From the NCBI RefSeq assembly GCF_900182955.1, contig NZ_FXUL01000035.1, positions 1 to 37,388 of the forward strand: DNA of 37,388 bases. The letters run 5' to 3'. A program made the position numbers and the translations under genes. Positions 8,366-16,810 of the stretch are shown here, piece after piece. The notes beneath the pieces are model-generated. The model had not been told where the DNA came from and searched no databases. It saw only the letters and a list, made by a program, of their open reading frames with translations. Position 1 is the stretch's first letter. Each line of letters begins with the position of its first letter. Origin of the DNA: Noviherbaspirillum suwonense (GTDB taxonomy: Bacteria > Pseudomonadota > Gammaproteobacteria > Burkholderiales > Burkholderiaceae_D).

Positions 8366-9439
8366 TTATTTCGGTTCCTTAGCTCGTTCTTCTTTAACGA
8401 ATTCTGCGAAGCGTTGCGCCCACTTTGCCGATGCTTCTGCATCTGCGAAATCAACAAGCACACGGCCGCCACGGGTTTCGATCTTACAAACAACTGTCTT
8501 TCCCTCCTTGATAACGACTGGAACGGACCGAGGCTGTGCAGATGCATCGCGCTTCTTAGTGGCATGAGCAACTGCTTGGGCTTGGGTGAACCGGCTATCA
8601 GTGGCCAGCATCTGTACAGCCTCAACGACTAAATCAAAATTCCCATCTGCGACGGCTTGCACCAGTTTCATCGCGGCGTTATATCCAAGAATTTCCGGCC
8701 TGGCATCGAGATGCTTCTTGCAGGAGTCAGGTAGTTTTTCAAAGCTAAATAGGGCAGATACCTGCTTATCGTTTAGCCCAGCTTCATCAGCTAGTTCTCG
8801 TTGCGTCTTACCAGTCTGTTGTTGCCGTTTTTTGAAGCCAAGATACTTCTCATAGTCGGGTAAGGACGGTTGCAGTAAGTTGGCATAAAAAGCGCTGAGT
8901 TCGACGAGGTCTTCCGATGAATCTAGAATCACTGCTTTGATCGTCTTGTGACCCAAATGACGATAGGCGGCGACTCGGTTATTGCCGGATACAACCTCAT
9001 ATTTCCCATTTGAAATAGGTCTAACGGTAATTGCCTGCACAAGAACGTGATTTCGCAGATTTTCAACCAATTCGGAAAACTGTTCGATAGTCAACTTGCG
9101 ACGGCGACCCTCTACTTCTACAAGGGAATCTAAAGGCAATTCGAGGCCACGTGAGGCTGCTTCAGCCGCATCTCGTTCAGTCTGCTCGAGCCTTGCACGT
9201 AAATCGTCAACTTGCTTTTGGGTCGCACCGGACGAGGCTACATTAATCTCTGCTACAGCCAGCTTGCCCCGTAACTCTTCTATTTCCCGTTCTTGATCGG
9301 CCAAGAAGGGGAGGGAGGACATCAATTGACCAGGCGCCGTACGTGGCATTCTAGGACCTGTTGCAGGGGTCTCATTTGGGACTCGCGGCTTCGTGCCGAT
9401 ACCAGCGGCTTTCGCGGTCAATCGATCCTTCATACTCAT
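8366..9439 (-). CDS. parB: Plasmid partition protein ParB
   Basis: 357 residues. ParB binds a centromere site and works with ParA to segregate plasmid copies. A ParB/Spo0J N-terminal domain is visible, with the box VVSGNNRVAAYRHLG (the usual GERR-type arginine patch, here GNNR). It is followed by a central helix-turn-helix, TQRELADEAGLNDKQVSALF. A coiled, charged N-terminal section (REIEELRGKLAVAEINVASS) precedes it. The start codon (9437-9439) overlaps the parA stop as ATGA and has its own AGGAGG site inside the end of parA, so the two are coupled. A second ATG six bases in is an alternative start. Confidence 0.92.
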   Translation of the reverse strand: MSMKDRLTAKAAGIGTKPRVPNETPATGPRMPRTAPGQLMSSLPFLADQEREIEELRGKLAVAEINVASSGATQKQVDDLRARLEQTERDAAEAASRGLELPLDSLVEVEGRRRKLTIEQFSELVENLRNHVLVQAITVRPISNGKYEVVSGNNRVAAYRHLGHKTIKAVILDSSEDLVELSAFYANLLQPSLPDYEKYLGFKKRQQQTGKTQRELADEAGLNDKQVSALFSFEKLPDSCKKHLDARPEILGYNAAMKLVQAVADGNFDLVVEAVQMLATDSRFTQAQAVAHATKKRDASAQPRSVPVVIKEGKTVVCKIETRGGRVLVDFADAEASAKWAQRFAEFVKEERAKEPK

Positions 9440-10686
9440 GCCAATTCCTCCTCAGCATTCCAAATTGCAACTAGTTGCTGATCGATTAGTTCAGTAAATC
9501 GGTCATACGCTTCGCGAGCACGCTGATAAGTTTTCGCACTACCGTCATACTTTGAAATGTCGTAAACGGTTCCAAATTCGGCTGAGGCGCTCTTCGTGAC
9601 CGTCGTATCTGGAATCTCGACTGGCAGCACTCGGCCTTCGTATGTTTTCTTAATCCATTCGCGTACAACAGGCGTGGCTGCCTGGGTTGCATCCACTTTT
9701 GACAAGACAACATGTATGAAATCGAAGCTTTTTTCCAGCTCCGGAGCAGCCTGTTTCATGCTTGACGCAAGGTCTGAAAATAGAGTCCAGAACTGAGTTG
9801 AAGAAGCATAGTCCAGCGCACTCGGTGGTGTTGGCACGATAAGACCATCAGCAGCCATAAATGCATTGATTGTCATGTATGAGAGGGCAGGTGGGGTGTC
9901 GATGATGATCGCGTCATACTTTTCAACTAGCGATTCCATACCCTTGTTTAAAACGTTCCAAAACTGAAATTTGCTGTCCTTAGATTGGCGGAAAGGCAGG
10001 TAAAACTCTGCGCTGAAAAGGGCGGCGCTTGCTGGAATCAAGTCGATCCCGTCCCAGTAGGTTGGCTGCACCGCGTAATCTAGCGAAGGTTGGTCACCGT
10101 ATATAAAAGGCAAAACGGTTTGGTCTTCAGTTACTTCACTGTCTGCCAGCATGCCAGTCAAAGCGGTTAGGGATGCCTGGGGATCAAGATCGATAATGAG
10201 TACGTTCCGGCCGCAGAGTGAGAGGCCCTGTGCCAACGTCATGGCAGTTGTAGTCTTGCTAACGCCACCCTTAAAGTTGCCGATTGCAATCTTCTTTCCT
10301 CTACACCCGTTTCCACGAGGCGTGTATGGACCTACTTTTTTTATCCAGACCCGGGCTTCTTCAAGCGTGAAAAAGCGGCTGCTGCCTTTTCCAGAAAGCG
10401 TGCCGGTGGGCAGTTCCAAGTCGCTGCGAGAAGAGAGCAGGTAATTCACACGCTGGCGCTCAATTTTGCATAGTAAAGCGACTTGAGCAGTGGAGTACAC
10501 GGGCGGGTTTTTCCGGGGATGCGGCGCAAGCATACTTTCTCGAACCTCGATCAGCATGCTACTGGCACGCTCAGCAATCTGTGCAATATCCACAAGGTTT
10601 ATCTGACTTACAGAATGCGCCTGCTTAGCGGTAATGGATACGACAGGTTGCTGAACTGATTTTTTCGCCCTTACTGCAGAGGTCAT
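9436..10686 (-). CDS. parA: Plasmid partition ATPase ParA (long, HTH-containing type)
   Basis: 416 residues, the length of type Ia (P1/F-like) ParA proteins. An N-terminal winged/MerR-like DNA-binding region (YSTAQVALLCKIERQRVNYL ... FFTLEEARVWI) precedes the deviant Walker A box KGGVSKTTTAMTLA. The A' box IIDLDPQASLT and Walker B-like IIIDTPPALSY follow. The N-terminal domain normally autorepresses the par operon. A perfect 10-bp palindrome AGAGATCTCT (10687-10696) directly precedes the ATG, and TCTATAGAAA lies just beyond; either could be the operator. There is no strong ribosome site at this ATG. Confidence 0.93.
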   Translation of the reverse strand: MTSAVRAKKSVQQPVVSITAKQAHSVSQINLVDIAQIAERASSMLIEVRESMLAPHPRKNPPVYSTAQVALLCKIERQRVNYLLSSRSDLELPTGTLSGKGSSRFFTLEEARVWIKKVGPYTPRGNGCRGKKIAIGNFKGGVSKTTTAMTLAQGLSLCGRNVLIIDLDPQASLTALTGMLADSEVTEDQTVLPFIYGDQPSLDYAVQPTYWDGIDLIPASAALFSAEFYLPFRQSKDSKFQFWNVLNKGMESLVEKYDAIIIDTPPALSYMTINAFMAADGLIVPTPPSALDYASSTQFWTLFSDLASSMKQAAPELEKSFDFIHVVLSKVDATQAATPVVREWIKKTYEGRVLPVEIPDTTVTKSASAEFGTVYDISKYDGSAKTYQRAREAYDRFTELIDQQLVAIWNAEEELA

Positions 10687-11009
10687 AGAGATCTCGTCTA
10701 TAGAAATTGTTTTGATAAACCGTATTTAGAGAATCCTTCACTTTTCATTAAACTAGCCAAAAAGTGTCGAGTGGCGACAGATTAATTAGGAAACAACAGG
10801 AATGCAAGTAAACTTTCCATCCCGACAAAGGACAACCTGACACGAGTTCGGTGAATGTTGGTTGCCATCATCACGCCGGCAGAGCGCATCAGAAACCTCA
10901 ATAAATAAAGGCGGGGCCTGGCTTGACTCAGCGATTGATCGAGGGTTCCGATTGGCGGTGTGCGCTAGGCAAAGTGATCTATTGCGCTCTGCAGGCGAGT
11001 GGACCCAAC

Positions 11010-11720
11010 GCAAAGTGAAGTAAATTGTTCTCGATCATGTCTGTAGGCAAAGAAATAACGAGTCTCGAGGCATTCCGTATAGGCAAAGTGTATAGAATTG
11101 TTGGGATAAGTGCGAAAACGACCGATTCTGGCGCGTTTTCCTGGCTGCAGGAGGACAAAAATCTTCACTTTGCCTCTGGTACCAAGGTTCAACCACAGTC
11201 TGTACAACGTTTCGGCACAATTTTCTTCACCTTTGCCTCAGAACATTGCTCAGCACGGACAAAAGTCTTCACTTTGCCTCCAGCCCCAATAAAAAGGCTG
11301 TGCACGAAATGGACTGCTCGGTGAAAACGTAACAATTCACTTCACCTTGCCTACTAAACCGGAACAATTTTATTCACTTTGCCCATCCAGGGGCATGGGA
11401 ACGACTGCGATACGTGCCTCATTCGACAAAGATTACACAACAATTTTATTCACCTTGGCTCAAAACCGGACAAATTTGTACACTTTGCCAGCTCTAATGA
11501 CTAGGGAATCCAGCCATTCCTGTAAATTGACTCGCATCTCTGCTTTGGAACCAATTCTCTTCACTTTGCCTGCCTGCGCGCACAATTTTCTTCACCATGC
11601 AGAGTAGGAGGACAAGGAGCTGCACCTTGCGGGACAAAAGGCTTCACCTTGCCCCAACAATAACCATCACTTTGCTAAACAAAAATATTCACTATTCCTG
11701 TAAAGGTATTCACTTTGCCA
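11010..11720 (+). repeat. Iteron array: replication origin (oriV)
   Basis: About fourteen copies of a roughly 20-base element in plus orientation, consensus near ACAAATTTCTTCACTTTGCC. They start near 11153, 11217, 11257, 11331, 11361, 11437, 11468, 11549, 11581, 11610 (weak), 11631, 11656, 11677 and 11701. Two inverted copies sit on the parA side (11010-11029, 11082-11102). Spacing is irregular. The block TTCACTTTGCC or TTCACCTTGCC is the conserved half. An AT-rich stretch (about 11725-11820) lies between the array and rep and is a likely melting region. Iterons next to a Rep_3 initiator define a theta-type, copy-controlled plasmid origin. Confidence 0.9.
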
Positions 11721-11823
11721 AGGCAAGCCTTTGAATCCTATAGGGTATGTCGCTTCTGTTAGAAGGTTTGTTAGTTCTTTTCTATAAAACCATCCAACAG
11801 GTTAACCCCAATACCAATGCAAT

Positions 11824-11949
11824 CAAAAAGTGAAGAAAATTGTTGCGCGCTTCGCTGGCGCGGTGTTCGCACACACGAAACCTGAGCAACAACATAGGAG
11901 GCAAAGTGAAGGAAATTGTTTTGACAACATCACTTTTGCCTTGTTACCC
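11824..11949 (+). promoter_or_regulatory. rep promoter with inverted iterons (autoregulation)
   Basis: TTGACA at 11921-11926 and a weak TTACCC -10 at 11944-11949 (17-base spacer) lie upstream of rep. Inverted iteron copies at about 11824-11844 and 11900-11920 overlap or abut the promoter, and a plus-orientation half site ATCACTTTTGCC sits in the spacer. Inverted iterons in a rep promoter are the usual site where Rep dimers repress their own synthesis. Confidence 0.65.
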
Positions 11950-11977
11950 TGTGCCACCAAATGCAGAGAGGCTAAAA

Positions 11978-13372
11978 ATGGGCGGCAGTAAGGTGACTAC
12001 ATTGGAGCTGAGCCGCGAGACGACTTCGTCCCAAATGACGCTGGCGATCTATGAAGAACTTTTTCCACTTGGAGTACCGATCTCCGATGCGCCGTCCGAA
12101 ATAGGCTTTCGTCGCAACAGTCTTTTCCTCGATATTTATGAACTGGGAATCGTCGCGCGCAGAGCGTTGGACGCAGCCTACTTCATCGTGTCTCAGGACC
12201 CCAACGTCCAAACCCAATACGACGTGGATCAGAGTTATTTCAAATGGCTGATGAACTACCAGTCCAACAACCGCAAGCACCTTCGTACGGTCATGCGAGA
12301 CGTGCAGAAGTCTGCAATAGAGGGTGACTCTGCCAGTTCCGATCAGGAAAACTGGGGTTCGATTCCATTGATGGGGCCCGTAGTGATATCCGGGGGCCGG
12401 TTAATATTCGAGGTGGATCGCCGTCTTCAAAAACTAATCAAGGACCCGAAGCAGTCGTATTTTCTAAGCTTACGAGTCAGCAACGTATTCACATCGAACT
12501 ATGCAAGAGCGCTGTACGACCATTTGCTCAACTATGTCGGGCTCGGCATGACGGAATGGATTGACCTGGAAACTGCAAGAGGGTGGTCGGACGCTAAATC
12601 AAAGTCGTTTACGGAGTTCAAATATTTCAAGCGTAACGTCCTCGATATTGCTACAAGGCAGATCAACGAACTTTCTAACATCGAGGTCAGCTACACGACG
12701 AACAATCTTCCGGGAACGAAAAAGATCGGACATATTCGATTCACGGTAAGGCAAAAGGCGGAGAACGTGCTCCAACTCGCGATGCTCGGATCCAAGGAAA
12801 TGTACGAAACCCTGCGCAATGAATTCGGCCTGAGCCCGGCCAATTTTGAAGAGATCATGGAAAACCGCGTGATGTGGACCGATGAATGGCTGCACCAAGC
12901 CATGGAATTTACCCGCTTCTGTATTTCAAAAGGCAAGGTGACTAAGAGCGTCTCTGGTTTCCTGATGAAAGCAATCCGCGACAATCTCCGGGTCTCCTCA
13001 GCGGAGCGCGAAGTGGCCGCCCAACTGATAGCCAAAGAGGACAGGGAACAGGCCGCTCAGCAAAGCAAGGCGCGACAGGCTCAGGCCGTAGATGCATCGA
13101 TCGCTGCTGCAGTCGCGCGCAAGGAAGATGAAGTTTCCGCTGAAATCAAGTCTGGGCTGAATGCATTTGACCAGCTCGACGCGAATGACAGGGAAGAATA
13201 CCTGCGCCAGTTCCGCCGCAGCCGAGAAGCGAAGCTAACCGCCAAGCCCGCTAAGGTCGACCTGGAAATGTTAACCGAAACATCGTTAAGGCAGAACCAG
13301 CTGCTGGCTAAGGTCTTCGGCCAGTACATCTATCGCAAGCTGCGCGTCAACGAAGGTGCACAGCTAGTTTGA
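11978..13372 (+). CDS. Rep_3-family replication initiator protein
   Basis: 464 residues from ATG 11978, chosen because AGAGAGG lies 7 bases upstream and the sequence before it is occupied by promoter and iteron elements. The frame is open further up, to 11840. The two winged-helix domains of RepB/Rep_3 initiators are visible, the second as NYARALYDHLLNYVGLG ... WIDLETARGW ... FKRNVLDIATRQINELSNIE. The C-terminal 100 residues are charged and Ala-rich with a probable coiled coil. It binds the iterons upstream to start replication and, through the inverted copies, should repress itself. It is longer than typical Rep_3 proteins because of that tail. Confidence 0.9.
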   Translation: MGGSKVTTLELSRETTSSQMTLAIYEELFPLGVPISDAPSEIGFRRNSLFLDIYELGIVARRALDAAYFIVSQDPNVQTQYDVDQSYFKWLMNYQSNNRKHLRTVMRDVQKSAIEGDSASSDQENWGSIPLMGPVVISGGRLIFEVDRRLQKLIKDPKQSYFLSLRVSNVFTSNYARALYDHLLNYVGLGMTEWIDLETARGWSDAKSKSFTEFKYFKRNVLDIATRQINELSNIEVSYTTNNLPGTKKIGHIRFTVRQKAENVLQLAMLGSKEMYETLRNEFGLSPANFEEIMENRVMWTDEWLHQAMEFTRFCISKGKVTKSVSGFLMKAIRDNLRVSSAEREVAAQLIAKEDREQAAQQSKARQAQAVDASIAAAVARKEDEVSAEIKSGLNAFDQLDANDREEYLRQFRRSREAKLTAKPAKVDLEMLTETSLRQNQLLAKVFGQYIYRKLRVNEGAQLV

Positions 13373-13530
13373 ATCGTTTCCTGAGGGGGAACGTTGCACA
13401 GAAGCTGGAAAGACTACGCTCCACACTGTCATCACTCGACTGGCATCGGAACAAAAAAGCCAAAAAATCGGCGTAGAATTGCTTTTTTGCGGTAGCTTTT
13501 TCGGTCTCACTGGTCCTGAAAGGAGCGAAT

Positions 13531-13845
13531 ATGCAAGGCTCGAAAAGAACCAACATGTCGTCTGATGACGATTATGACCTCACGCCTACTGCCACGAGGG
13601 AAGTTTTTGAAGCAGAAGTCGCTCCCCCCTCCTGGAGGGTGGACACGCTAGTGGAACAGGTCGATCAGATGGTGGCGAAGTTTGGCAATCCTGAAGGATT
13701 CGATTCAAAAAGATGGGTAGACCAGTGGCTGAACCGCTATGTGCCTGCTCTTGGGGCGACACCGAATAGTCTCCTTGATACTGATGAAGGCCTCGCACAG
13801 GTGCAAAACGTATTGGCCATGTCTTGGAGCGGAGCCTACGCTTGA
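13531..13845 (+). CDS. Xre/MbcA/ParS-type antitoxin
   Basis: 104 residues from ATG 13531 behind GAAAGGAG (a later ATG at 13555 is possible). The C-terminal half, WVDQWLNRYVPALG then PNSLLDTDEGLAQVQNVL, is the DUF2384 toxin-binding domain that caps RES toxins. The usual N-terminal Xre helix-turn-helix is not obvious, so this is a short form. The next gene encodes a RES-domain protein and overlaps the stop by four bases. The pair is a type II toxin-antitoxin system beside rep, and very likely stabilises the plasmid. Confidence 0.8.
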   Translation: MQGSKRTNMSSDDDYDLTPTATREVFEAEVAPPSWRVDTLVEQVDQMVAKFGNPEGFDSKRWVDQWLNRYVPALGATPNSLLDTDEGLAQVQNVLAMSWSGAYA

Positions 13846-14318
13846 GCGTCACTGTCTGGCGCAACGCAGTGGAAGCCGCAAGCTATCCAGCTATCGATCT
13901 AAGTGGCACCGGCGCAAAAATAACCGGCGGACGCTGGAATCACCCTGGAGTGGCCATCGTTTATTGTTCAACGAACATTGCGATTACTGTTCTGGAAACG
14001 TTGAATGCCATCAAAAACGGCGAACTACCGTTCAACCGATATCTCGTCGCAGTCGACATTCCCGATGACCTTTGGAGTTCAGCGGTGGATGGCTTTTCAA
14101 CACCTATCGGCGGTTGGGATGCAATTCCTCATGGGTTTAGTAGCAAAAAACTAGGGACGGACTGGGCAAACTCGTCTTTATCTGCTGTGCTGAAGGTTCC
14201 GTCGATATATGTGCCGGAGGAAGTAAATGTCTTGATCAATCCGCTGCACCCAGACGCATATCGGATCACCGCGCGCGCGGTTCGCCGGTGGATATACGAC
14301 CCCCGCCTCTTTGCCTAA
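13842..14318 (+). CDS. RES-domain toxin
   Basis: About 158 residues from TTG 13842, which overlaps the antitoxin stop (TTGA). An upstream TTG at 13824 is also in frame, but known RES proteins begin close to the VWR motif seen here. RES toxins degrade or ADP-ribosylate using NAD+. The fold signatures are present: VWRNA at the start, GxGAKxxGGRWNHPGVAIVYCS (Arg and Tyr of the NAD site), a Glu in VLETLNAI, and the C-terminal INPLHPDAYRI. The length is normal for the family. Confidence 0.85.
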   Translation: MSVTVWRNAVEAASYPAIDLSGTGAKITGGRWNHPGVAIVYCSTNIAITVLETLNAIKNGELPFNRYLVAVDIPDDLWSSAVDGFSTPIGGWDAIPHGFSSKKLGTDWANSSLSAVLKVPSIYVPEEVNVLINPLHPDAYRITARAVRRWIYDPRLFA

Positions 14319-14328
14319 AAGGAGGGTC

Positions 14329-16353
14329 TTAGAACGCCGCTAGGTCTCCCAGCTTTTCCACTTCCCGGCTACGCTTGTCTTTCTCCGTGGTGACGTAAAT
14401 GGAAGTCGTTGTAAGGGATGCATGGCCAAGCAAGTCGCGGATGGTTTCGAGTGCCATGCCGTTGTGGATACCGTGGGTCGCAAAGGTATGCCGAAGCCAG
14501 TGTGTTGATGCCCGGCGCAGTTTGTGCGCCGTCTCCGGCTCTGCGCTTGCCACTGAATCTGCCACCTCAGCAAAAAAGCTTTTCAGCACCTTATAGAGTC
14601 GGGAGGAAGTTAGTCGCATAGACTTCGGTCTTCTCTCGTCGTCTGACAAATCGCTAGCAGCTTGAAACGCTGGTGAGGGCGCTGCTGGAGGATTATCTGG
14701 TAGTTTGAAAGAGGCAATCAAAGGTTCTTTCTCTGGTGCGGCTGCGAATGTTTCATATCCGCGAAGCCTAAAATAATCCCGAATCTCGGCAACTACGTGT
14801 GGGTTGAGTTGTACGAACCTGGTCTTTTCGCCCTTACCCACTACATGAAGTTCCCACTGCGTCGTTGTCTCACCGGCCCTGGTGAACGGCTTCAAGTGTT
14901 CACGACGGAGTGATGCCAGTTCAGACAACCGGCAGCCACTGCTATATGCCAACGCGAGTACAAACCGAAGTCGATAATAGCGCTGGTCATGCTCCATTTC
15001 TCCAAGGTACTTCTTAACCAATTTCCATTCTGCGACGGTTAGGGCACGGGAAGCATCGACGCCATTCGTAGCGCGCTCTGCAAGATGTGGCATCGCCTTG
15101 AATGGATTTACATGCAGGTAGTTCTGTTCCGTGAGCCATTGCATCAGGCCTTGCAGGATCACAAGGGCGGTTTTTTGTGAGCTTGCCGACAGCGGTCCTT
15201 CAAACGGGCGCCAATGGGAGGAAAAACGATCAATAGAGCGTTGACCCAGCCATCGATCTTGGGGAATGCGGAAGTACTGAGACCAGAATTCCGGTGTCTC
15301 TCGCCCTATGTACCAAAGAAAGTTGCGGTAAGAGATGCAATCTTCAACGGTCAGCGAACTGATCGGTTTGCCGACCTCCACGATGGCCCAAAGCAGAAAC
15401 CGTTCGGCTTCCTTGCGGTAGGACCTGTGGCTATGGCCGCCAGGTTTGAGCCGCGCAAGCCATGTCTGAATGGCTTCCAGATCGTTGCGAGCGGACAGCG
15501 CAGGGCGGTCGCCGCGGTTAGAGCCGAACGCGCCGCTCAGGTCATGCGGTACGAACAGATTTTCCATCGGCACGATACCGGTTCGGAGCGCCGTCGGAAC
15601 CAGCATGGCGGCTGTCATTTCCTTACGAGGCATGATTCCACGTGCTGATAACTGCTCGCCAAGGGATTCGGCGGTCTCTGGCAGCATAAGCCAGTCCACG
15701 ATCTGTTTCGCGGCCTTGATACCGACGCGTGGCACCTTGTTGTACCAGCGAAAACCATACCGATTGATCGTCGTCACTAGCTGGCCAAGTGTCTGGATCC
15801 CGGCTGCCATCAGCCTGTCTGAGATCACCGGGTCCAACCATCCTTCGACACCATCGCAGAGATGGGGATCTGCGTCCGTCAGTTCCTCCAACCGTTTGAG
15901 CATTTCGAGCTGCTTGCGGCGAAGGCGGTCGTTGCGCTGGGTACGCCGTTGGGCTCGCTTGTCCGTATTGCCGTATTCGCCATGGAAAAGCTCGATCAGC
16001 TCATTCTCGGTGAACATTTCGTACGGGTCGCGTTCTTCCCGAAATTCCTCCAGGCTTGGCGTGCTGGGCGCATAGGTAATGCGCAAGGCCTCCGGCGACA
16101 CACGCAGCAACTTGGGCGCTGAGGTATTTCCAGTCCGACGCGCAGTGACGCTCAACTGGTCGCGGATCCACCAGACCATCGATTTAGCTACCCGCAGGTC
16201 CATCTCGGCATTGGAATCATCCGGGGTAGTTTCCAGATAACAACGGGCGAGTGTGCGCACGTCCAATCCGTCCAGATAGCCCCTGTAAAAGGCGAAGTGA
16301 TGCCGGCCGAGCTGAATGAGGACGGTGCCACGTTCGATCCATGCTGCTGCCAT
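14329..16353 (-). CDS. Tyrosine recombinase with DUF3701-like N-terminal domain
   Basis: 674 residues, starting at ATG 16353 with TAGGAG upstream. It carries an N-terminal DNA-binding region of about 250 residues (HHFAFYRGYLDG ... AKSMVWWIRDQLS), a SAM-like core-binding domain (about 290-420), and a C-terminal catalytic domain. Catalytic residues are visible: Arg in YSSGCRLSELASLR, His618-x-x-Arg621 in HWLRHTFATHG, His644 in LLGHAS, and nucleophile Tyr653 in TSIYV. Likely roles are plasmid multimer resolution or integration of mobile DNA. A truncated homologue of its N-terminal domain sits at the right end of the window (36.9-37.3 kb). The minus-strand genes upstream (16.4-17.7 kb) look like part of the same unit. 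Confidence 0.9.
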   Translation of the reverse strand: MAAAWIERGTVLIQLGRHHFAFYRGYLDGLDVRTLARCYLETTPDDSNAEMDLRVAKSMVWWIRDQLSVTARRTGNTSAPKLLRVSPEALRITYAPSTPSLEEFREERDPYEMFTENELIELFHGEYGNTDKRAQRRTQRNDRLRRKQLEMLKRLEELTDADPHLCDGVEGWLDPVISDRLMAAGIQTLGQLVTTINRYGFRWYNKVPRVGIKAAKQIVDWLMLPETAESLGEQLSARGIMPRKEMTAAMLVPTALRTGIVPMENLFVPHDLSGAFGSNRGDRPALSARNDLEAIQTWLARLKPGGHSHRSYRKEAERFLLWAIVEVGKPISSLTVEDCISYRNFLWYIGRETPEFWSQYFRIPQDRWLGQRSIDRFSSHWRPFEGPLSASSQKTALVILQGLMQWLTEQNYLHVNPFKAMPHLAERATNGVDASRALTVAEWKLVKKYLGEMEHDQRYYRLRFVLALAYSSGCRLSELASLRREHLKPFTRAGETTTQWELHVVGKGEKTRFVQLNPHVVAEIRDYFRLRGYETFAAAPEKEPLIASFKLPDNPPAAPSPAFQAASDLSDDERRPKSMRLTSSRLYKVLKSFFAEVADSVASAEPETAHKLRRASTHWLRHTFATHGIHNGMALETIRDLLGHASLTTTSIYVTTEKDKRSREVEKLGDLAAF

Positions 16354-16407
16354 AAATGGCTCCTACTGCAAAAAAAAACGGGAAAATATTCCGACAACAC
16401 GAAAAAG

Positions 16408-16617
16408 TTATTCTTGCCCGCCGGTTAAAGGAGGGGCATCCAACGACCCGGGCAGATCGTCGTGACGGCGTCGAAGAACTGCGTCGCGCCGGCCAGTTTC
16501 TGCCTTGCCACCCGCTTTGAGGTGCGCCCGTACATAATCAGGAATTGCCTCTGGATGGTCGCGCGCTAACTAATTCCCTGGCGTGATCTTAGGACACAAT
16601 TGAAAAATGTTATCAGA
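16408..16617 (-). pseudogene. Small gene remnant with in-frame TAG
   Basis: A 70-codon minus-strand frame with coding character (LARDHPEAIPDYVRAHLKAG ... LRRRHDDLPGS) but no ATG. It is interrupted by TAG at 16570-16572 (ITPGN/LARDHPE). It partly overlaps, in another frame, the end of the Cys-rich gene upstream. It may be a separate small gene or the frameshifted tail of that neighbour. Function unknown. Confidence 0.35.
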
Positions 16618-16810
16618 TTATTAATTGACATCGTGGTGGCCAGCTTCTGCCAACGCAATTTCCACTCGGCATCGCAAAATTCGATGCATCCGGACCGGGA
16701 GCATACCGGGCAGGACGTTCCCAGGTGCAAATGCACGCCACTCTCTACACAGCACATACGGCACCAGTAATAGATTTTTCGTTCGCTGTGTTGATTTCGT
16801 CCGGCGTCAT
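16566..16810 (-). pseudogene. Small zinc-ribbon protein, frameshifted
   Basis: ATG 16808-16810 overlaps the stop of the upstream gene (ATGA) and gives MTPDEINTANE, but that frame stops after 21 codons. A different frame immediately continues KIYYWCRMCC ... CPVCSRSGC-IEFC. Joining them needs one additional A in the run GAAAAATC. The Cys pairs (CRMC, CPVC, CIEFC) indicate a zinc ribbon. The gene is coupled to its upstream partner and lies upstream of the recombinase on the same strand. Homopolymer sequencing error or true frameshift are both possible. Confidence 0.55.

Noticed and set aside
10765-10779. TGTCG-AGTGG-CGACA inverted repeat near the parA promoter
   Set aside because: Only 5-base arms; too short to call an operator without a second copy.
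10786-11013. 75-codon minus-strand frame with four Cys between parA and the iterons
   Set aside because: No ribosome site, overlaps an inverted iteron, and composition is not convincing.
11010-11720. CRISPR array
   Set aside because: Repeats are short, imperfect and irregularly spaced; they are iterons next to rep, and no cas genes are present.
137-16572. Genetic-code change with TAG read as Gln
   Set aside because: The receptor ends naturally at NWEEF-TAG and the helicase also ends in TAG, while TAG-interrupted frames also carry frameshifts; gene decay is simpler.
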